A DNA stretch of 64,000 bases, taken from positions 2,542,001 through 2,606,000 of the forward strand of contig JAPEUQ010000002.1 of assembly GCA_027946365.1 (NCBI GenBank), given 5' to 3'. Every line of letters begins with the position of its first letter. Within the stretch, counting starts at the first letter, position 1. The translations under genes were made by a program, and so were the position numbers. Positions 1 to 11,532 of the stretch are shown here, one piece after another. The DNA comes from Kalmusia sp. IMI 367209. Taxonomy: Eukaryota; Ascomycota; Dothideomycetes; Pleosporales; Didymosphaeriaceae. The notes below the pieces were generated by a model that saw only the letters and a program-made list of their open reading frames with translations, made no database searches and had not been told where the DNA came from.

Positions 1-985
1 CGACTTGTCGTAGTACAGTGGTTTTTCGGACCAGGTCTGCTGCGGTTGTTCGGTAACGGCTGGTTGATGCTAGAGATCAAGTCAGCATATATCTCCCGGA
101 GACACGCAGGGTAGGTACCGGGTACTCCAAATATACGCGGATAAACATACCCGCTATACTGTCCTCGAGAGCGTGCGGACTGCATTCATTAGATCAAATC
201 GGTCGAAAGACCACCACGGTGGAATGATGGCACAGCCAACGAATATATACTTGACTCTAGGATTTCGGTTTGGCTTGCTAATGACATGTGTTCTGATCAA
301 CGACTGGCGTCCGCTACGCCCACGAGCCTAACACAACATGGTGTGCTTCGGCTAGGCCCTCTATAAGTGACACAAAAAACGTTGGTGTTACCTTCCACCG
401 TCCAACGGAAACTCTAATATTCATCCTCTATACTGGAACGCCGTCGGCCGCGAGGTAAGGCGCTAATAAAGCCGTCTTAAAGCCGTCTTAGCAGGAGACT
501 TGCAACGCTGTGTTGGCAAGCCTCAGGCTTTTGGAGTACAGTGGTGTGGATCTTTAGATAACTGCGGTATATTTTGAGCTTTTCCGCAGCACACTCGGCT
601 ACACGCAGACGAACACTTCCGACTATGTAGATGTCAGGGCTCTTATCTGTGTTAGAGCGTAAGTTGAACGATTGATGATACGCGTATTCTTAAGCCCGGC
701 TATTATCTTGGAGAGGGAAAAGTAAGGCAAGTTAGTTCAACATGCCATCATATTTCGCTGCATTCCCGGACACAGACTAATAACACATCGCAGATAAATA
801 GAACTGCAGACTCTTTACAAAACAAGTAAACCAGACTACGGCTTTCATAGATTTTGAATTCGTTATTTGCCTCAAACAAAGACGTCATCTCTTTATATTA
901 GAACCAACGTCCAAGCTCATGTTCGCATATTGGCAATTGTACTACAACTGAGCATCATGAGATCTATGATTACAAAAGAGAAAAT
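1..985. other. intergenic, left edge
   Basis: No coding region with conserved motifs or a convincing splice structure is visible. The long plus-strand open frame beginning at 867 lies mostly antisense to the RapZ-C-like gene and is treated as a shadow. Composition is near 50% GC with no obvious tandem repeat. Confidence 0.5.
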
Positions 986-1787
986 TCATCGAACGTCGCC
1001 GGCCCGTCGTACCCGATGTGCATGTTCAAGATGCACTGTCGTTACGCCTCTTCTCTTCAACTTCTTCTTGATGATTTCACCGACCGCTACACTCCGATGT
1101 GTTCCTCCAGGGCACGCAATCAGTAACAAGACCGAGCCGAGGCCCTGGTCATATCCGTCCATGGTCAACCGAACTACCTCGTCCCTGTACACGAATCTCG
1201 TTAGCATAGACGGTCTCTCGGCGCTCCTAAATTCTTTTTTCGTGCACGAAGAAAAGGTTGCACTGTTCACTAGACTGGGTAAGGTTGACTCACAAATCTC
1301 GCATCCCGGAATCAAAACCCCTCACATATGCCTGTATAGGCGTACTCACCCCCGTATACATCGCACACAGATCCGGCGGCGGAGCCGGAAAATGCGATAC
1401 ATCAAATGTAATCAGCGGATTCAAGCCTGTCGCAAGAACTGCCTGTTGGTACTGCGCGTGCGCGCCTGCGTCGGCCATAGCCATTCTTTGCAGGCTGTAT
1501 GTGACGATGTAGGCGAGGCGTTGGGGCTGGGCAGCTATGGCGGTGGGCACCGCGTTGAAGACGGGGGCTGGAAGTGGGTGCATGAACGGCTGTGGGGCGT
1601 ATGCGATGGGGAGTGGTGCGGGAATGGCATGGACGAATGGGACTGGAGCTGGGTGGATAATTTCGACGCCTGGGTGGTGGACTTGGTGCACTGTTACGTG
1701 TTGTTGGTTCTGCATGATGAAGAGGGGGTTGTGTTGGATATCTTGGTGGATAGCGAAATCTTGGTAAGGAAAGAGGTTGAAGGCCAT
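986..1787 (-). CDS. RapZ C-terminal-domain-like protein
   Basis: Two exons, 1294-1787 and 986-1184, give about 230 aa. The 109-nt intron (1185-1293) has donor GTGAGT, branch site GCTAAC and acceptor ACAG, and joins the frames exactly. Residues 1-115 are low complexity, rich in Pro, His, Gln and Ala. The C-terminal part matches the RapZ C-terminal fold: a first strand of FDVSHFPAPP type, a YTGVSTPIQAYV segment, then the phosphate-loop-like motif CPGGTHRSVAVGE and a final VTTVHLEHAH strand. In bacteria RapZ binds RNA and the QseE/QseF sensor system; in filamentous fungi this domain occurs in uncharacterised proteins, often with the same GGxHRSV loop. The fungal function is unknown. The N-terminal kinase-like domain of bacterial RapZ is absent. 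The domain call is firm; the exon boundary is inferred from phase and motif continuity. Confidence 0.72.
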
Positions 1788-2176
1788 GTTTTGTAGAATA
1801 GAATGTAGTATTAGTGTTGTAAACCATAGAAGGGGAATGGGAAATAATCACGGCCCTGAGGAGTCAAGTTGCGTCTACGTCTAGCAAGAGTGATAGCTAC
1901 TGAGTTGAAGACTCCCGTGCCGTCTTGCTCATTGAAGAGGTTTATGGAAATGCTTGTTGTCGATTTATACGCTTGAAGTTTTCTGTGAAGTTAGACATGA
2001 GATCTTACCTAAGTGAAGGGCATGTGTGGTAGCTTCATTGAATTGAAGCCTGGATTCTTGTGGGGATGTGACATGCAAACACTCCGAATTCGTCGCAGAC
2101 CTTATTATACCTGTTGATCAATTTAGCAGGGTACATGTACCACTCTGACTAAACTCACAATCCGTTGATGCCCACA
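1788..2176. other. intergenic
   Basis: This 389-bp stretch lies upstream of the RapZ-C-like gene and downstream of the CinA-like gene, both on the minus strand. It should hold the promoter of the former and the 3' end of the latter. I see no specific site I can support. Confidence 0.4.
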
Positions 2177-2850
2177 TCACAGCTTCCCCTCCCCCTTGAT
2201 AACATCCCTCACGAACTTCAGCGCTTCCACCGCAAACTGCACCTAGACAAAGTCAGTCAACAACACACGTGCCCCCCTCAAACACCCCACTCACCATGTT
2301 CCCCTCTCTATCGCCACCCAACCCCGTGCTGACCTCCCTCATTTCGGTGCCCCGCGCGCTCGCCACCGCAAGCGCAACATAGCCCGGGTCTCTATATCGC
2401 GTCGTTCCCTTGGTGCCGCCCGTCGGCCCTGCAGTCCCGCTCTCGCTCACCGTATACGTCGACCCCAGCGTCGTCCGCGTGTGCTCCGCCAACCCCTTGA
2501 CGATTTCGGGCGTCGGCCCGGCATAGTTCTCGACGTTCTGCGTGGTCCAGCCGGCGAAGGCGAGCCGCGACTCGAGCGTGTATAGCGTGAGCCCGCCTTT
2601 GTAGTAGCCCGAGGCGCCGGGGAAGGAGAGCAGGGCGGCGGAGATGAGACCTCCTGCTGCCTGTGGGACATCAGTGGCTGAGGAGATCAGAGAGGGAGCG
2701 AGGACGAGGCATTGGGAGGGGGGAAGATGGAAAGGTTAGGGGGAGTGTTACGGTTTCTGCGACTGAGATTGTTTCTTTGCGGTCTTTGAGGAGGGAGGCT
2801 ACTTCTTGGACGATTTCGCGGAGCTCGGGGGGTGGGAAGGAAGAGGACAT
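2177..2850 (-). CDS. CinA C-terminal / PncC-like nicotinamide-nucleotide amidase family protein
   Basis: Exons 2752-2850, 2295-2660 and 2177-2242 give 176 aa, a normal length for a stand-alone CinA C-terminal domain. The family in bacteria deamidates nicotinamide mononucleotide (PncC). Visible motifs are ISVAETAAGGLI near residue 30 (bacterial consensus AESCTGG), LTLYTLESR, and SESGTAGPTGGT near residue 110 (consensus TGIAGPTGG), followed by GDREGN. The Ser-Cys-Thr of the first motif is Thr-Ala-Ala here, so the bacterial catalytic Ser is replaced by Thr and activity cannot be assumed. Introns are 91 nt (2661-2751, donor GTAACA) and 52 nt (2243-2294, GTGAGT...CTGAC...TAG), both phase 0. The start ATG at 2850 gives a full N-terminal helix. 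Confidence 0.82.
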
Positions 2851-3594
2851 TGTGGTGGATAGTGTACGATTGGAGAAGGCCTTTTTACAATGCTATGACT
2901 GTGAGAGAGCGATAAATCTAGTTAGCAGAAGAAAGAGCGGTCTTCACATGAAAAGTAGGGAGCGATACGGAGTTCCGCGCGGAGCTTTGTAAGATGGTAT
3001 GACGCGAGGTGGGGTAGCTCCCGTTGGATTGCAGTAGCTGCCTCCACTCCCGCGTCGGTTGTGGCTGCAAGTTAAGCATGGCCTTGGGGGTGCATGTTGA
3101 TCCATTATGAGGACCCAAGTCAGTTCAAATCAACATCGAGACACAAGTAGGGGCTTCACTTCACGGACAGTACAACAACAGTTGGCGAAGATGTTGAAAA
3201 GAATCAATGTTAATTCAAAACCCTAGGGAGAGCGTACTCAATCGCCTGGAATTAGCAACGTAGCTATCGTCTCTTGCCCGAGGCGATGTTTTCCACACCG
3301 ATGTAACACCGAATGATTAGTGAAATGACAGTAGACAACCGTAAATAGGACGAGACCTGACCAACGCCGTTTGCTGAATTCGTGAGCGTCGGGTATCATA
3401 AGGAAAGACATATGCCTAAAGAATGCTTCGTTGTTTCGGAACTTTGATGGGGGCGGATGGCCGCGGACAGCAGCACCACCTTGAAAAAGATTTTCGCGAT
3501 GAGTCAAGGCAGGTGAGACACGTCGACCATAAACAGGTCGACTTTCCCGACGTGCTACGTATGGCCTCGGATTATTCAGCCGCACAACGAAACA
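2851..3594. other. intergenic
   Basis: About 740 bp between two minus-strand genes. It should contain the CinA-like promoter (near 2851-3100). A 115-codon open frame on the minus strand (3238-3585) has no recognisable motif and no splice partner, so it is not called. Confidence 0.4.
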
Positions 3595-4175
3595 TCACGA
3601 CGACTCCGGATCCTGCAAGGGATGCGGCGTGTCGACGGGAAATGTGCCGGCGGGGCTCACGTGCTGTGAGCTCTCCGGCGAATTGTTCTTTGAACTTGAC
3701 GGGCTGGACGTTACTGAGCGGGAGACGATGTATAGTTCTGGAAACGAGTTGAAGAGGAGGCGCTTCCAGTATGCGGTGGATGGCAGGCCGACGTTCGCGA
3801 GCGACGACTTGAGGGTGGGTTTGTCGCGGTTGCGCTCGAGATCCTCAGGCAAGAGCAGATCCTCGGCGCGAATTTCTAACCGGCTGTTGCCTCGAGGAAT
3901 CTCCTTCTTGGTGACGCGCATGAAAGGTAGCTGTGGGTCTGCAGAGGCCACTCTTTGTTAGCGAGACCATACGAATGTGTGTGGAATCCCAACGTACCGG
4001 AGTCCAGCTCTCTGCATAGGTCATGCTGGGAGGAGACTTCGAGGGCTTTGCAGCCTGATCGATACCTATAGACGAGGATATTTGACTTGTCCTCTTCGTC
4101 GAGCCCAAACAATGTGCTAGCCTTGGAGGCTCGACTTGAGCTGGTACCGCTCGTCGAGTTGGTCTTCCAGGTCAT
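3595..4175 (-). CDS. hypothetical protein, fungal
   Basis: Two exons, 3998-4175 and 3595-3938, separated by a 59-nt intron (donor GTACGT, acceptor TGCAG), give 173 aa. The N-terminus is Ser/Thr-rich, followed by a segment reading NILVYRYRSGCKALEV, a basic stretch (RVTKKEIPRGNSRLEI), a conserved-looking AYWKRLLFNSFPELYIVSRSV core and a Ser/Pro-rich C-terminus. I do not recognise the family. The clean GT-AG intron that joins two open frames in phase supports a real gene. No signal peptide or membrane segment is evident. Confidence 0.55.
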
Positions 4176-5402
4176 GCTGCGGGTTGTGCGCGCCAGGACG
4201 ACGGTGAGGCTGAGACGAAGTTACGTAGGGCTGTCGGTCGGTGGACGAGAATGCTCAGAGTTTGCGAGCCACAAGCGAACGTGGTTGGGGCTTTGTATAG
4301 GAAGGGCGACAGAGGCAGCGGACGTCTGGTGATGATGAGGCGGGAGGTGGAGTGAGGCCTGGGTCATGGAAGGACGCTGGGCTCGCGTCACACCTGCTGC
4401 GCCGCACGGAGCTGTGGCTGGTGTCGCTCGGCCGACTGATTGGGCGGTTTGCGATGGCTGTGTGCTGCCGTGTGATTGGCTGCGAGCATTCCCTGATGCT
4501 CGATGCAACCTTTGCCGGTTTGCACTTCACAAGGCCCTGCTTAGATGACTTTCACCGGGCGAAACGGCACGACAAGTCTTGTACCTCGTGTTCGTATGGA
4601 GGCTACAGGTGACTCGCCGACGAACCCTGCCCCTGAGCGGTTGCGAGCGCACTAGGTGTGTTTGCTGCTCACCGAGCGCATCACACGGGCAGTGTCATTC
4701 GGGCCACGGCGAATTTTGCTGCATGCCTTAGCTGCGGACGCAGCCGTGGAACCAGGGCAGCCGCCTCTTGCGCCGTTTGCTAGTGTGCATCTCCGTTGTT
4801 TGGACGAGGTTTTTTCGTGCAGCCGTGGTTTGCGCTGGACAATGCATTGCTTGACGGGCTGTTTGCCTTCTCTACCCCAGCATCTCGGGCGAAGGATCCG
4901 ATGCGGGAGCGGGCTGATCTCATCACCTTAATCTGCGTGACACAGACCGCATGCGCCTCCTGCCTCGCCCCCCTGGTCGCTCCAAACCGTCTTCAAAATG
5001 GAACAAACATCCACGATCCAGTAGGGACCTACAACAAATACGTAGCACTATCAAACGAGGCGTGAGGCAAAGTCCGGTACGTTCTAGCACCGCCGCGCGA
5101 TCTATTGTTCCGACGAATCAGGCGTGAGTTTCCCCGACGTGGCCCCCTTTTGGCGAGCGATCATCAGCCACTGCCGCCTTGGTAGCACCCAGAGCTCACG
5201 GCGATGACTACACCGATCATATGGCTTCTGACCGCGAGGCCTTAAAGCTGCCAGGCTATCCCTAGCCTTGCACACCCCGTCGCGTCGCATCACATTGCAT
5301 CACATCGTAGCTCCCTCGTTGTCGCCCCGCCTGTCGATCCGCAGCTGGCATTCCTTCGACCACGCTACAAATCTACAAAACTGGCGCTAATCCACCTTCA
5401 CC
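4176..5402. other. divergent intergenic region
   Basis: About 1.2 kb between the unknown minus-strand gene and the plus-strand patatin gene. It is GC-rich in its first half and must hold both promoters. The many open frames here overlap on both strands, show no family motif and look like GC-driven shadows. Confidence 0.4.
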
Positions 5403-7574
5403 ATGCAGACGCTTGCTCCTCCCGTCGACTCGCCGCGGCGGCCCCTCTCGATTATGACCACGGGCACTTCGGCTTCAGCGGCGGATAAGACGGGGTATAC
5501 GTGGAGTGTCTCTGTGACCGAGGAGAACTGTTGGGAGGATCTTATATTGACACTAGGTACGTATGTATACATACGTGTTGTGGACCGAGTCACTCCAGGA
5601 TACACGATACACACACACACATTACCCAAGGTCCTCTATCTCCTGGAGCCGCGTTTGAGTATTCGGGAGCTTTGCCAAACATGGACGCGTGGGTAAACGC
5701 CTCTCGCAGTGATTCAGCACCTGGGGCATCCCCAAAGTAGGCTGCCGCCTGGAGCTGCTGCACCCTTCGCCATGTTCTCACGGGGCAATCGGTGTGTGTA
5801 TCGTGTATTCCGTTCGGGTGGGGCAAAATGCGATCGTGCTAGGATCTACGGACACATATTGAGCAAACGCTAATTTTTGGATAGATGGCGGCGGCATTCG
5901 AGGCTACGCCAGCCTCATCATACTCCAACGTCTCATGCACGAGGTTGCCGAATGCGAACGACGGCTGCAAAAGGAAGAAGGTCCTGTTCCCAACTCGAAA
6001 CGGGACACCTTTAACGAAGACGAGCTTCTACCATGCCACTACTTCGATTACATGTACGGCACGAGTACGGGTGGTCTCATATCGGTGATGCTCGCACGGT
6101 TGCGTATGACTGTCCCACAATGTTTGGAGATATACCGTCAAGTCGGTGATGATCTATTTGGTCACCGTAGAAATACGCTCCCTCTGGCCACCAAATATCA
6201 TCATAAACCATTGGAGAAGGCAGTACAGACGATTGTGAGCCAGTACTGCAAACACCACGAAAGCTGTGAGGGCGATGATTGGTACGTAATCCTTGTATTG
6301 CTGTAGATGGTGTATACTCACACACGGCAGGCACCCATGGAGCATCGATGATGACAAATCTGGAAATAGCTCTTTGGCCTCTAGTGTCTCGGGACAAGCA
6401 GACAGGATATGTCAATCGTACGTAGAGTCCCTTAAGTGGACTCCTCCTTCATTTCACAAAGGCTAACTTGCCCAGTATCTGCCTCACTGCAACACACTCG
6501 GGCATGATTGACGAGGCCTACCTGCTGCGTACTTATGACCACCGCTACGATCCCGATATCGCTCCCGTCTGGGTGACTCCTTATAATGAGGGAGCCGACC
6601 ATCTCAGGATATGGGAAGTCACACGCGCCACCTCAGCAGCACCTTTTTTCTTCAAGATGCTCGAAGCGGAACTTGGAGGAGATAGCAAGGTTGGCTTCAA
6701 AGACGGCGGAATTCGCGAAAACAACCCTTCTTACGCTGCATACAGTGAACACTGTTCATTGAAGGGTGACGATCATGAACCTGCATTGTTGCTCTCGATT
6801 GGCACAGGCAGACCAAACACAACACATGACGGTTTCGCTTCTGTTTGGCCAGGACCTTTTGGGAAGGTTCCTTTGATGAAAAAATGGTCAGAAAAGTTTG
6901 CAGTCTTCAAGAACGTTCTCATCAAGTATACGGAAGGCGAGGACAGACATAAAATGATGCGAACGATAGCTCGCGGCGAGCACCGCTGGTACAAGCGATT
7001 GAACGTCGACAAAGGCCTGCAAGACATGGCACTCGACAACTGGGAGGAAGGTACGTGGACTAACCCCGCCACTGGCATCACGAAGAAGGTTCCAGGGGGC
7101 AAGTCTCTCACAAGGATGGAGACCGTGACAAAGGAATACCTGGACCGAGATCAAGCCTACAAACTCCCTCCTTTGCTGGAATACGCGCCACCTAAGATCA
7201 TGCTACAGCAAGTGGCAGAAAGGTTAGTCAGGCATAGGAGATTGAGGGAAGCCACGAAACACGAAGACCTTCGCCGATGGCAAACACATATGGGCCAGTG
7301 GCTGACAGGCACGCTAAAAGAGGAGGACGGTATGGCGACTCCTAAATCGGGCATCGCACCACAGTCGAGGAGAACGAGTGGTCAAAAGGGGTCGTCGAGT
7401 GCTCAAGCAAAGCCCAAGCCCTCTGGGAGCACGACCCTTGCGGATTCCTCTAATTCGCAACATGTGGATAGCCACGTGCAGAACCCGCCAACCCATGATA
7501 CGCCGGTCAACGCTCCAAAAATCATAACCTCTTCGCCACCTACCGAACCTTTCATCAATCAAGATAAACGCTGA
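5403..7574 (+). CDS. patatin-like phospholipase
   Basis: Exons 5403-5556, 5885-6281, 6331-6417 and 6476-7574 give 578 aa. Patatin-like enzymes hydrolyse acyl ester bonds of phospholipids or acylglycerols with a Ser-Asp dyad. The oxyanion-hole motif DGGGIRG is at residues 52-58, the nucleophile elbow GTSTGG at 110-115 (Ser112), and the dyad motif DGG at 289-291 (Asp289). The first exon-exon joint splits the codon for Asp52 (CTA G | AT GGC), which proves the unusually long 328-nt first intron. The other introns are 49 and 58 nt. After the catalytic domain (to about residue 430) comes a basic helical region and a 110-residue Ser/Pro/Thr-rich disordered tail. No signal peptide or membrane helix is seen, so it is probably cytosolic or lipid-droplet associated. 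No ankyrin, TPR or NACHT domain is attached. Confidence 0.9.
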
Positions 7575-8412
7575 AGGGCTACATACCGTGTTTGCATGAT
7601 GTATCCTGGGGTAAATCAGTGCATACGTCTCTGCGCAGCTACCCCGAAAACAATCGGCCTGTCGGCACACCCGCCGCCCTTCCTTCTTGTATCAACGGCA
7701 TGCCACAAGAGCGCCACATTTCGACTCTCGGTTGGATTCTTCGACGGGCTGCGACTCGATAAAACTAATAACTTGCCTCAACAACACGGCATACGGTATC
7801 TTACTGCAACTCCCGTTGCGCAACTTTTCCGAGCACCTAATATTTTCAGCATAGCGATATCACGGCACAGCATCGACGGCGTTTACTCATACCATCTACT
7901 ACAGAGCGTACAAATTTCACATTGTACCTAGGCGTTCTGATCATATCCCTCCATGTTATTTCTATTTTATGTACGCATAGCACGACCGCATCCCATAGCA
8001 TTGTTGAGATACCATTTATTTAAGGTGGCTTTACGTCGTACATATTTAGTAATTTCCATGGCGCTTTGTTATCCTGCGAACTGTCCCCTGCGTCATAGTT
8101 GCCGAATTCAATCTCGATACAAGATCCACAGTTGAGCATTTAAAATTTCAGTTCGGAAAGTGGGTTGCACAGGCATACCAGACTTCATCGCTCAATATAA
8201 CCTAGTCTGAGATCCATAGACGGTTTTGGTGCCTAACTATGTGTTCACACGAAACGTGCTCATACCCTCACCGAAGATGTTGTCCAGCTTTTCCACACGC
8301 TCCTACGCATCCTTCTCGACGACATACTGGGGAGACGCACGCTACTGATACAAGGCCCAGATTAGCTTGCTTCGGAGGGTTTTTCGCAAAGCACCAATAA
8401 GATCTACCTACG
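7575..8412. other. intergenic, convergent
   Basis: About 840 bp between the ends of the convergent patatin and seven-span protein genes; likely both 3' UTRs and terminators. No gene seen. Confidence 0.4.
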
Positions 8413-10759
8413 TCACAATATAGCCCCCACAATAACGCTTGCCAAAGAAGAAGCTATCCAGACAGCGGTGAGGATCCCAAGCTTAGGCGGGCAATACCTA
8501 GACTCATTAGTGAGAGCAGTCTCCGCATGCGCATAGATACGTACTCTGAACCTAGCCCGAATAGCCCACTCCAGAACATCCACTGTGCGACCCAAAGCGA
8601 TAACAAGCTAATAACCATGCCAGATGACAGCTTCACACACGCCTCAGGGCTGCCACACTTCTTGCATTCCTGGACAGGGAGAGTTCCATACGTGTTATAG
8701 CTTCTTCCTTCACCACCCATCAGCGCCGTCCTTTCTGGCTCCGAGCTTCCATTCATCCAAGCTGGCACCATTTTTCTCTCCAACTGTGACCACGTCTTAT
8801 TCAGGTTCCTGACCGTATTCTTCTCTGCACGCTGAAATCCATGTCCCTTGGCGCTGGCGTCTGTTTCAGCACTGATTGGTATGATCGTGTTGCGGATAGC
8901 TTGCGAAAGCCGCAACAGTGTACAAATCATAACAGTGAACCACCCAAGCGCACCAAAGTACATCACTTTGACTGCTGCTACTCTTCCAAGTCTGTCCTCT
9001 TCTAAGAGGTAGAACCCGTGCTCGAAGCCGTAATCCATCGTCATGATAACGTAATACGACGCGAGAACCTGGAGAGTCCATTCTGCAACGAGGAATGACG
9101 TTAACGAGGATGTATTCAAATTCTTGACGCGTACGCAGACCCATAAACCCGCCAGCCATGTCAGCCGGGGCATCGAGCACCAGAGGAGGACCATTTCGAA
9201 CAGGGAAATGTGCGCGTAGCCGGGCGTTTGCTGGACGAGAAAAGCGTTTAGGGAGTTGGCGAGGAGATGGAGGGCGGCGATCGCGAGAGCGTTTAGCATC
9301 CAGTTCCGGAGGTAGATGTCGCTGTAGATGACAAGATGCCTGTATAATCTCGGAGCAAGTAGGATGGCAGCGAAGGAAATTACGTTGACCAGAGCAAGAC
9401 TTGCCACTTTCCACTTTAAGCGAGGACAAGTCTCCGTTGCGTCTTCGCCAGTTGAAGGTTTGCTTGGGTTGAGATGCCATTCCCATGGAAGCACTTCGAA
9501 CATGGTAGGAGCAGTTAGGTTCCGCCAGTTCTCTGGTAGGCCGTGCCAGTCTTGCACATTGCCACAAAGATCATGCAGCCATCGGACGTAATCGATCCGC
9601 GTCTCGAAGATGTGACAAGACCCTCCACATGTATTATAGCTGACCGCACTGCAGAAGCAGGACCTGTCAACTGCACGCCTAACTTTGCAGTATCCGCTAG
9701 AGTCGAGGTCGCACGCATCAGCTGTACATCGATCAACAAGGTTGATCACCTGCTCCGGTATATCTGGACGGCACTTAGGCCAGCCCCAGTCCTCTGTGGG
9801 AATGTAGGCGAATTTAGTGGTCTTCAGTGCGTCTGTCCAGTTCTGTGGTAAAGAGGCCGGTCCGCAAGTAGCATTCATCCACAGCCTCTCACGCGTGCGG
9901 TCTAAACCATCCCTCCTGGAGCAAGGCTCATTATCTTGACTCATCTTGAATGCATCACAGAAGCAGCCTCGCTCGAAGTAGTCGCCGTAACCGATGGTAC
10001 GGCCAGTGAGATCGTAGCCCGCAGTCGTGGAGTCCAAAGCAATCATCGAGTGTCTGGACTCACTGTACTCCCAGGGGCGGCCAGCATTTCCGGTGTGTTG
10101 TGTCTTGCTCGTGAAACCACACGACGCCATAACATGCTGAAAACTCTCCGCCGAAGGGCCCGAAGCCGCGCTCGTAAGACACGTCGGAGCCTTGTATGCC
10201 ACAACCACGCTCGCGTACCCGTCCCTCAAGGAAGCAGGAGAGAGGTCTTTCAACTCATATGTATCGCCGGCATCGGCGATCCATGCCCGGCCGGTGATAT
10301 TTTGTACCCATTGGTATAACTGCGCTTTGCCGAGTATAGAGCGGCTGCAGTATGGAAGGTAGCCTCTCAGAACGTCGGGGGAGAACTCAACGCTGAGACA
10401 GCTAAGCTGCGTCAACCATTGGTGCCGTGTGCAGATGACGCCAAAGTGTCTAATGCAGATTTTGCTCGTGCATTTGGTCATGGTGCTCAGCCAAGCGGAG
10501 TAGTCTTGCTGAGCGATGCACTGCGGCATCGGCATGAGGTCTTCTGGGTTGACCCAGCCATTGTGATTCGCGAGGGCGTCGATGGGACGGTGCTCTTCCA
10601 AAGAGGTACTCGGAGGAAGCTCAGCAGGATAGAGGTCTTCTACCGTGCCCTAGTTAGTGCTGACTCATGAAAGGTGCCCTTGAAGACGTGTTTACCGTTT
10701 GCGGATACTCCGTAAACCCAGTTCAACGCAAGTACAAAGCTTGTAATAGCTAACTTCAT
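8413..10759 (-). CDS. secreted-ectodomain protein with seven predicted transmembrane segments
   Basis: Exons 10696-10759, 8545-10639 and 8413-8497 give 747 aa. Exon 1 encodes a signal peptide (MKLAITSFVLALNWVYG). Residues 22 to about 430 form a Cys-rich extracellular region with more than 20 Cys and several N-glycosylation sequons (NIT, NAT, NWT, NLT). After that I count seven hydrophobic segments: WKVASLALVNVISFAAIL, the NALAIAALHLLAN region, the SLFEMVLLWCSMPRL region, the VAEWTLQVLASYYVIM region, VMYFGALGWFTVMICTLL, VISLLSLWVAQWMFW and GILTAVWIASSLASVIV. A loop of about 95 residues separates spans five and six, and the C-terminal tail is only a few residues. The last intron (8498-8544, GTACGT...CTAG) joins the seventh span in frame. 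The acceptor of intron 1 (TAG at 10640-10642) was chosen because it alone keeps the frame open. The family is known to me only as uncharacterised fungal proteins; receptor-like topology is inferred. Confidence 0.75.
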
Positions 10760-11532
10760 TGTATCTTCTACCGTACGCGTATTTGGCTTCGTCGCAAGGC
10801 AACACTCAATACGAATATCAAACGTTTCGAGGCCTTGTTAAAGGCGCAGAGAGACCTATGAAAGGGTCGCGACAGATGGAGGTTTTCTCTTCCTAGTGCG
10901 TTATTAAGATGGCAAAGATGTTGCTTGATTGATGTGCGTGAGCCCAAGCGGCTGCTCCCAGGAGGGGTTGCAGCGTTTGTATCATCTCAGGCTTCACCCT
11001 AGGGCGTACGCGCCTTCCATCTCTTTCTTAGCATTCCTTGCACAGCTGTGCAACATAATTCAAAAGCATACGTCTCTTCTCACCCAATTGAATACGCGGA
11101 CTGTTTGATCAACAATTTTTGGGGAATATCCTCTACACTCTCGAAGAGTCCCACCGTTACAATCACCTAGGGAACAGAGCGCATGACTATCTGATATCCC
11201 TAGGAAGACTGCCCACAGTAACATGCAAGGCAGGTATCATTCTTTGACAACTTGCATTGGTCAAAGATACCGTTGCGAAGCAGACCATAGAAAAAATCCT
11301 CCGATGATTCGAGTCGAACACTTCGAGCACCCAAAATACAGCGAGGCATACCAACAATCAGCATTCACGAGAGAGTTGCGACTACCTTGTAGACTGTGCG
11401 ATCAACTTTATGCTTGTAGACTACATTACACATACGTACCAGGACAAATGTATTTTCTTTTAAAAGAGAAGCCATGCGTATATACAACATGCATGACTGC
11501 TCCTGCAACGCCGCCTACCCTTACTCTCTTAT
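10760..11532. other. intergenic
   Basis: About 770 bp upstream of the seven-span gene and downstream of VTC4. No gene or strong site seen. Confidence 0.4.

Noticed and set aside
867..1796. 309-codon plus-strand open frame
   Set aside because: It is almost fully antisense to the RapZ-C-like gene, which has conserved motifs and a clean intron; the plus-strand frame shows no family motif.
3238..3585. 115-codon minus-strand open frame
   Set aside because: No motif, no start context, and it cannot be spliced to the neighbouring gene in phase.
8866..9567. 233-codon minus-strand open frame in another frame of the seven-span gene
   Set aside because: It overlaps the real coding frame in the same direction and has no motif or splice partner.
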